Assembly (NCBI GenBank): GCA_023238725.1
Contig: CM041538.1
Coordinates: forward strand, 4,284,380-4,348,379
From: Scortum barcoo
Lineage: Eukaryota > Chordata > Actinopteri > Centrarchiformes > Terapontidae
Length of the DNA stretch: 64,000 nucleotides
Direction of reading: 5' to 3'
Every line of letters begins with the position of its first letter. Position 1 is the stretch's first letter. This document shows positions 56,801 to 64,000 of this stretch, one piece after another. The position numbers were made by a program, and so were the translations under genes. The notes below the pieces were generated by a model, which saw only the letters and a program-made list of their open reading frames with translations, made no database searches and had not been told where the DNA came from.

Positions 56801-59800
56801 TAACACCAGACTACCTCTGCCACCTCTGATTGCTGTTTTTGCCAAATTTAGATGGCCCAATAAAATAATGACAAGTATAGTGCACAGTGTAGAAGGTGGG
56901 ATGTGATTTCAGTCACAGCTTTGCTCCTGTGCATATTTGTACTGGTTCAAATTCCTGCAGCTTGCATAAGCTTATTTTTGGAGATATGCGTTATAACGAT
57001 TCTTGCTACTGACTTTCACTACAGTAACATGATACTTATGTTTGTGAATATATGTTTTCTCCAGGTGTCGCTATTGTTGTTGCTATTGGCTCAGGGTGTC
57101 ATAACCTGGTCTCTAATAGAGGATACTCCATCCAGTAGTGGTGTAAGTTTGACTTTCCTGTGATATCGATTTCAAGGAAAAGTTAGCATGGCTACTGGCA
57201 CACATTCTTCGCTGACAGGGTGCATATTAACAATCTCCACTATGGTGAAACACTCATAATCATTGTACAAGGACAGTTAAACAAGATGATAAATCATTTC
57301 ACTTCTGCAACTTGTACAGTAAGACAGGGAAATGTGTGTTTTTGTTTGCGTGTGTGTATACATGAGTCCCCACTGCCATGCATCAGCACTGTGCTGCTAA
57401 TGAGTTATGCAAACGGCTGAAAGTGGACACCGACCGAGAGGCCAGATGAGTCTAGGTGAAAACAGCACATTCCCCCGGAGTCCTCATACCAGAGAGAGAC
57501 AGAGGAAGAAACAGGGAGCCAGGAGAGCTGAGGATTAAAGGTCTAAGTGAAATGTAGCTACCATTTCAACTTTATTTTTAAAACCAACTTCATTGCACCC
57601 CCTCCTCTGTCAATTCACATCATCTACAGAAAGTGTCCTTTATATGTGTAACTGATTGTAAAATACAGTGAGACGGCGTTAAATCACTGATGTGAACATA
57701 TTTTATTTGTCAATTGTCACAGTATTTATATACATATACATACAATACAATACTTGTATTTGAAGCATAAATGCTCCATCTTTGCCATAAAATCTATTGA
57801 CAATTTTAGCCAATGTAATAATTTATTTGGTTGTTTTTAACACTAGTCTTAGTCCAGGGTATCTTTAGGGGTCATTTCATCATACCCTACGGAAGTATGC
57901 AAATGTTTAAATATTTCCATCAACAACAGTGAGGAAAATATGACTCTGTCCTGGATATAATTAAAAAAAAAACACTTAAATCTCTTTGAAAGGAATCATT
58001 TGTAATATCTTTATGCTTTACCAGCACATTTATTCCTCAGCATCAATAAACTCTCTTGGTAAGCCAGGAGATTCCAATCCCTTTTTTTAACCAAAAACTG
58101 GATATTAGGATGACCTCAATGTCTTGCACAAACATCCACTTTCAGAGGAAAATATTTCAGATGAAGGACTTGACAGACACACCACATTTTCTTAAAGAAA
58201 CATAATACAAATACACACCTAGATCCTAAATGTCATTCTTTCACTGGCTCTGTTCCTCCATCCCTCCTATTTGTTTGTGTGCTAATTTGGTCTGAGCTAT
58301 GTGAGTGTGAGAATCTGAGTCGGGAGAAGCCCTTCTCACATTAGTAATGCTCACACACATTAGCACAAGCTACAGTTCACTCTCTGTAAGCCTCAAAGAA
58401 AACCATTTGTTTGTATGCTCTGCGTCCTTGTTCTAATGCAGGAATAAAGCTGAACTTCTTTTCTTCTTTTTTGTTTTTATCACATCAACGCTCCACACTA
58501 TGTCAACAGATGAACCCACAAAAATGACACAAAACTGCAAATATAACACTGTATTGTTTGCAAATGTGTCCCCAGTTGCTCAGTAGCTTATGTCTTTCCA
58601 TTGTCTACCCAGATCCAAAAGAAAGAAAAGCTAACCTGAACTCTTATGTTTAACAGATGGATGACAGAAAATATAGATTAAGGTGATGCAGATCCAGGAT
58701 GCTGCAGGCTGGCTTTTTGTGCAGATGTGAACTTGAAGAAGAAACTTCTCAGTTCAACTGAAGAAGCTCCAGCACATATTCAGGTTAATGGACCAGGGAT
58801 TTCAGCACCTTGGACAGATCTCACTTACACAGGATTAACCTGTTTTCAAAGGTCTGTCAAAGTCAAAGGTCAAACTTTATTTGGAATCTCCCCATTTCAG
58901 CCAGATCTATTATAAATCTCAGTTTTATTCATGTTAAAACCCGCTCTGACAACATGTTGACACATTTGGACCAAAGAGGGCAATAGAGATGATGAATAGA
59001 GTAGTTATAAATTCAGCTGTAATAAGCCCACTGTCAGCTGAGACAAGAAGACTGAGATTAATAAAACTATTGAGCTGACACTGACAGGCCTTAACTGCTC
59101 TAAGCACCACGGCTCTCTCAGTTTATGAGGAGTCAATTACATTTGCCTCCTGCTGGATTATGTTAGCATAATAAACTGGTTTACACTGGACACGTTATGC
59201 GTAGCACTGAGGGCACAGGCTGTTTGGATGGAGTGGTGGAGTTAAGAGCTGTTGGACAGAATGTAGATGTCACTTCTGGTGACAAGTGTGTGACGCATGG
59301 AGGGTGACATTATGGTTTCCACTGACTGTCATGTGCTCACAAGCTGGCAACAGACAGATGAAATACTGCATCATTTGCCAGGGATTATTGTTGTTGCATT
59401 GTCTCATCAAAGCAGTAGGTTTAGTACACATCAAGCCCACAGCAGAAATGTTAGAGATGACAAAGATACCTCAGCTGTTTGAGTTTACTGCCAGCTTACA
59501 AAAAATTTTTGCAAAACAGCTTTGCTTAACTTAATTTAATCCAAGGAAAGACCAGTTCTGCAATGTGTTAGCTTTTTCACGTCACTAAAAGCACCACTCC
59601 TCCTCTCAGTGACAGCAGTCACAAGGCCACCAGTGGATAACACCAGCATTGCAGAGCTCAAATATTGCTACATGATACTCAAAAACACCTACATGCAGTT
59701 TATCCAGCTACTGTTCTGCTCCACGAGCCAGAGCTTTGTCATCAACCTAAATACAGCCAAAAATGTCTTCATTTCAAAACTGAAGAAATAATTTAAATTT

Positions 59801-62800
59801 AAAGTACTTGATCTTTGGCCTATGGCTTAAATTTATACCAAATTTGATTTAAATCAGTTCAGGTTTCCTGCTGCCAAACATACAAACAAGCAGGAAAACA
59901 TAACTTCCTTGTTTAGGGCAGCAATCACCACAGCTTTAGTCAAATCTTTCAACATGGCAAGAAAAGAAACTACTGAGACTGTATCACTCAGTCAGCAACA
60001 GTTCAGGTGATAATGAGGTACAATGACTTCATTTCCGGTTCATGCAGGCCTGCAGTTTGCCGGCCTCTGTCATAATCCACCACATGACAGCTCAGTGCCA
60101 TAAACAAAGATTTTTTTTTTTGCATTAATTACAACCATTCTGTTATTCATTCAGTTTGAATGAACTCCTGGCCCATTTCCAAATTCACCTGTTCACATGT
60201 AGGTGCACGGGCCCAGACTGCTGTCTTGCTGTATTACCTGTAGTTCTGCAAATGATGCGGTCTTTTCCCTCTTCTTCGCAGAGAATAATTTCCACAACCG
60301 TCGCCACAGGAAAGTGGCCACCAAACACACACTCCCTAATATCCAAATATCTTTGTCCCTTAGGAGGTTCTCCATGATGGAAACCCTCCTCTTCCTGTCA
60401 CTGCTGTCTGCCTGCACAGGCCGTCTTATTTCAGCCTCTCTGCCGCCTGTGGTGAAGGAGTCTCAGGTGGCGGGCAACAAGTTGTTGACATGGGGTGAGA
60501 CAGCGGACGCTGATTATGAGATAGTTGGGCTTCTGTAGCTGTGCATCGAATGCTCAATCTCTTCCTCACTACAGACTCGGACAAGAACAGGAGGTCTGTG
60601 CTCTCAAGCCACCTGCCCACCCAGCCAACCATTCACCCTCCACCCTGCTTCTTCCCTGCCTCCCACCACAGGACCTAAAAGGAGAGAACATGCTATCTCT
60701 GAGACGAGACCGGGACAGGTGGTGTTGGGTTCAGGGTGTCGTTGCTGTACGCAGAATCAGATGCCTGCTGCTGCTGGTATGTTAGCGAGACCCCCGCGGT
60801 ATCCTTTAACTTTAGACACAGCACTTCATGCATGCATTCATGCATTCCCCTAAGTATATCTGTCCAGCAGTCACTTTTCCTGTCTATACCTCACAAACAG
60901 GCACAATCGTGTGCATGCATCCATGCAAATGTATATACTGACAAGTGTGTGGGCAATCATGCCCACATGTAAACAAACACCTGCATCTGTGTGGTGCTAA
61001 GTTTATCTTTGCTGTGGCCACGTGCTGCATAGGTGACAACAGGACAGTTAAAGTAGAGAAAGAAAAGAGGAATTTAATACTTCATAAATCATTAATACAG
61101 CCATGCAAAACAAAGCAAATGTTTGGGTATGTAAAGTAATAAAATACTTTCTAATAAAGAAGAAGAAAGAGAAGGAAGAAAAATAATTAGAAATACACTC
61201 CTGTTCCTTTGTGTATTCTGCACACACCACCTACAGACAAACATATACAAATCCACTCTATTTGTGTTGTCAGCAGAGAACCGAGGAGTTTCCTTTTTAG
61301 ACTGTAAGTATCTCTGTGTGTGCGACAGCTATCTGTCTGGATGGAGGTGATGATTTATACTGGATGGTGGAATGAGACCACTGAGTCAAGCAGATCAGAT
61401 CTCTCTCCATGCCCTGCTAAACTTGTCAGGTTATAGTATGAAGGACTTTTAACCTAGGTGCCTTTACAGTGTTGTTTGTGTGGTTAACAACCTCAGGAAA
61501 TCATACAGAAACATGAGAATATGCCATTTATTTTCACAAAAAATCAATATAGTTGGCAACTGAAATGAGATTATTTTCACTTACTCTCTGACTGTAAAGA
61601 GGCAATTGTTATTGGTACAAAAAAAAACTGAATTATTCTAAAACAAACATATTTTATATTTCAGAGACTTTTTAAACAAGCTGACAGAAATATGTTTTAG
61701 GTTTCTTAAGATTTGACTTTTTTAGAATGCAGCAGTGCAAAGTTAGCTTGATTTAACAAGCAACAGCAGCTGGAGGGGTTCAAGGATCAGTGGGGTTACA
61801 GAGGAGGACCCCTGGGAGGGAAAATATTTCCCAGTGGGAATCTGAGGAGAACCTCTGCAGAGAGCTGGGCTGGAGTGATAGTGTTTGTTAATGAAGGTGG
61901 TGGATCTGGTGGCTGGCATGTTTCTCATAATGGTGAGGAAGAGTTTGTAGTGGTGAAATTATACAAGCAGGCCGGCAGAGGATTGAGAACAGAAAAGAGA
62001 GTAGAGGGACAGATGGTGAAGCAAAGGTGCAGCTGAGGTTCAGAGCTGAAGGTGAGAGGTGTTCACTGGACACTATGACAGGCTGAGGGTCTTAAATTAC
62101 ATACATCCCTTGTAACTGCAACATTTCCCTGAGCGCTGCCTGGTGGTCACTTGGAAAGCACCGCTGATTTATAGTTGGACCAGACAAAAAACACATAAAC
62201 ACAAATTGTACAACATAGTGAAGAAATGCTTGCAATGCAAACACTTAGAGTTCAGTTACTTAGAGTTCAGGCACACCGCACAATAAGAGATCAAACAGCT
62301 GCTCACTATATATACTGTATATACTGTACAATAAAAATGTTTTTGTCATTACTGATATATATGCTTATGTCTTTCTCAGTGTCAGTCAGGTGTTTGAGTA
62401 CAGTCATTTGACGCCAGCACCTTTAATGTTTATGACAATAAAGCAACTTAATAACTAAGCACACATATGCAAAACAGTTAAGTTTGTAAAAATGCTACTG
62501 TGACATTGAATCAGTAAATATAACGGAAACGTTTTGATGTAAACACATAATTGGTCATATTGAATCAAAGGTAAATACAAAAAGAATCTGTTTCGTTCCA
62601 GTTTTTTTTTTATACATCTTGTGCATCAGCAGGGGCAAACTGGACTTTGACTGGACTTGTGCGAGCAGCAGATGATGTAGAACTCTAGATGCTCTGCTGT
62701 CCCCTTATTTTCTCCAAGTGACTGTTTTAAGCGCTTTATTTTCACATTAAAAATCAATTTGAATCATCTTTCTTACAGTTCATTTAAGCAGACCTGACTG

Positions 62801-63729
62801 GCAGCAGAGTTCTGGAGTGCTTCAGTGTGTTCCATTGTACCGAATAGTTGTAGAGCTGCTGATGTAACATCTGAAATGAGCATTCAGCATCTTTTCTTGA
62901 TGGTAACTGACATTAACAGTACTCCTAAGAGAGCAATGCCACTGGATTAATTTTCTAAATGAGCAAAGCAAACTGGCCCATGGTCGCCCTCTTGTGGCGT
63001 TTACTGTGTGCGTGGCCAAAATTCATTTCAGTGTGAGGTTGACTGCATCTGTGGCAGGCTGTGAGTTGAGGAGGTTCAAACACACAACAAAAAACATTCA
63101 AAGATCTGCAGCTCCCTCTAGTGAGCTTGCTGTATTCCACCTGTCTGGACACGTTGTGCCTGCCAACAGGTGCTGAGAACCAGAATAGTGTTTGTGGGTT
63201 ATTTCAGTTCCCTTCTTCCTCCCCTCTGCACAGACTGCTGATTGTGGCTCAGGTTAAATACGTGGTATTGCCATCAGGGTGCACAACACTATTACACAGT
63301 AACAGTAATTCTCCTGCAATCTCAGCTGTATGATGACCCTAAAAAGCAGATGGTTAATTTAGTAGCTTAATTGCTATTTCCATGAATTAGTGATTGATCT
63401 AATCAACCTCAGTTCTCAGAGAGTGAGTATTTTGGTTCTGTGTAATACTGAGGAGAATAAAGGCAGTGCTTGTTACCTGTTGGTTTCCTCCCTCCAGCTC
63501 CACATGTTTGAGCTCCCAAAAGCAGCGCATGGTCTCCACCTTCTCCAGGTGCCGGTAGAAGGCCAGTCGGCCCAGACGAAGGCTGTTGCTGCGGTTGCGG
63601 ATGGCCTTCAGCCCCTCCATCTTTTCAACTATTGGGGACATGGGTATCGGTGGAGGTACAGCAGATGATGAGAGTTTTCCATTCTTCTTGCCAGAAACAG
63701 ACTCATTACACAGAGTCTTTTTGTCTGAC
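50677..63729 (-). CDS. unidentified gene, C-terminal part in four putative exons, one transmembrane segment
   Basis: Four minus-strand segments (63477-63729, 60238-60411, 52499-52568, 50677-50870) have good donors or acceptors and phases that join without a break into about 228 codons ending in TGA. Reading order: a Ser/Pro-rich stretch with PPPIPMSPIVEKMEGLKA, a helix-rich block RLGRLAFYRHLEKVETMRCF, a basic KRRVSI, a hydrophobic segment WILGSVCLVATFLW followed by RRLWKLFSAKKREK, and a C-terminus ending TPDTSVLRRGKV. The product would be anchored by one membrane helix with a basic flank. I do not recognise the family. The segments may instead belong to two genes, because the 60.3-kb exon has its own ATG in fair context. 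No function is proposed. Confidence 0.4.
51113..51665 (+). repeat. diverged direct repeat pair
   Basis: The word order 'tgtattcagac..aacagcag' ... 'tgactgaattgtccctttta' at 51113-51207 recurs at 51538-51661 (tgtattcagacgtacaacag ... tgactcatctgtccctttta) with small gaps. It could be an old local duplication or two copies of one interspersed element. Confidence 0.5.
52290..52370 (+). repeat. TACTT-rich repeat fragment
   Basis: The words aagtacac, caagtatttgcatttctgta and tactttttactgcactgcaa resemble the repeat at 39370-39535. Confidence 0.45.
52499..52568 (-). CDS. putative 70-nt exon of unidentified gene
   Basis: The segment codes AQVELMSAQSFKMDRSQNRT and SVL plus one base, then a textbook donor (CTCA|GTGAGT). 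The phase 1 end fits the terminal exon. Two acceptors are possible: GTGCAG at 52569 (phase 0, fits the 60.3-kb exon) or the better pyrimidine-backed ATTACCAG at 52579, which would need a further exon not found. Confidence 0.42.
52579..60237. other. long putative intron, non-coding
   Basis: The 7.7-kb stretch has no further exon recognised. It contains TACTT-type repeat pieces at 56500-56830, a degenerate retroposon-like stretch at about 55300-55640 and short TG runs near 53515 and 55240. A GC-rich patch at 52640-52760 has no usable frame. Confidence 0.5.
56500..56830. repeat. TACTT-rich teleost repeat, two ends
   Basis: The left piece has 'gagtacatttatttgaatga' and the right piece has 'cttctgtacttttacacaga', 'ctgaatgcaggacagagtat', 'ttttacactgctatatcctt' and a '..acctctgccacctctg' end. 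Together these resemble the two ends of a short repeat common in fish. Confidence 0.55.
60238..60411 (-). CDS. putative exon coding a transmembrane segment
   Basis: The 174-nt segment starts after acceptor CCTGTGCAG, whose pyrimidine tract is poor, and ends at a good donor (CTACAG|GTAATA). It codes ADSSDRKRRVSI, then MENLLRDKDIWILGSVCLVA, TFLWRRLWKLFSAKKREKTA and SFAELQ. The membrane helix is about 16 residues and is followed by a strongly basic flank, which predicts a cytosolic side after the helix. The Met at 60373-60375 could be a true start, because CpG-richer sequence lies just upstream (60420-60600). Confidence 0.5.
60412..63476. other. non-coding stretch between putative exons
   Basis: No exon was recognised. 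A somewhat GC-richer block at 60420-60780 could be a promoter of the 60.3-kb exon or ordinary intron. A short tandem (CTTAGAGTTCAG twice) lies near 62245-62270. Confidence 0.45.
63477..63729 (-). CDS. putative internal exon of unidentified gene
   Basis: The 253-nt exon lies between acceptor TTGTTGTAATTTCAG and donor CAACAG|GTAACA. It is open throughout: SDKKTLCNESVSGKKNGKLS, a Pro-rich PPPIPMSP, then KMEGLKAIRNRSNSLRLGRL, AFYRHLEKVETMRCFWELKH and VELEGGNQQ. It is GC-richer than its surroundings, and the second half looks like a conserved amphipathic helix. The family is not recognised. Upstream exons would lie beyond the right edge. Confidence 0.65.
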
Positions 63730-64000
63730 CTGAAATTACAACAAAAGGTTTGTTTTTAAAGATATATCATGAAATAAACAATGAATCAAACAACGAAACC
63801 AGCTGTTCAGTATGGATAGAATGATTAGTCAAAGCAATGACTGTATGAAGAGAAAATCAATTTTGACAATCGATTATTCCTTTTTCTCTTTTATGACAAA
63901 ACTCCAAATGTGGGAATTTTATGCTTTTCTGGTTTTAATCTTTGTTAATTTAATATCAAAAGTCACAAATGTATCTACTATTTGCTGATTTATTTGTGAA
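63730..64000. other. AT-rich intron sequence at the right edge
   Basis: The sequence upstream of the 63.6-kb exon acceptor is AT-rich, without an exon or a recognised repeat. Confidence 0.6.

Overview
This is nuclear DNA from a vertebrate, almost certainly a ray-finned (teleost) fish. It is AT-rich and non-coding over most of its length. It has short exons with GT/AG borders, many CA/TG and tetranucleotide microsatellites, and decayed interspersed repeats of types common in teleosts. There is no sign of a bacterial, phage or organellar origin.

Two genes are recognised with confidence, both on the minus strand. The first is the 5' part of gmds (GDP-mannose 4,6-dehydratase). Its exon 1 lies at 34592-34684 under a CpG-rich promoter, with exons 2-4 at 23.9, 21.6 and 20.3 kb. 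The remaining exons are not seen and probably lie beyond the left edge. The second is a long-form myosin light chain kinase, best matched to MYLK4, with 12 coding exons between 49407 and 41344. As I recall, GMDS and MYLK4 are also same-strand neighbours on human 6p25, so the pair looks like old vertebrate synteny.

To the right (50.7-63.7 kb, minus strand) four exon-like segments have good splice sites and compatible phases. They would encode the C-terminal part of a protein with one transmembrane segment, which I do not recognise.

Layout: 1-20273 is gmds intron 4 or beyond, with microsatellites and short retroposon pieces. 20274-34684 holds gmds exons 4 to 1, with a LINE fragment in intron 3 and a 0.55-kb CA-rich array beside exon 1. 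34.7-41.3 kb is intergenic with several interspersed repeats. 41.3-49.4 kb is the mylk4-like gene. 50.7-63.7 kb is the unassigned gene and its introns.

The observation most worth a second look is in the mylk4-like gene. The kinase half is intact, but the N-terminal half carries two apparent frame breaks (exons 1 and 3), while the exon phases otherwise fit perfectly. I found no new genetic system comparable to a defence or mobile island.
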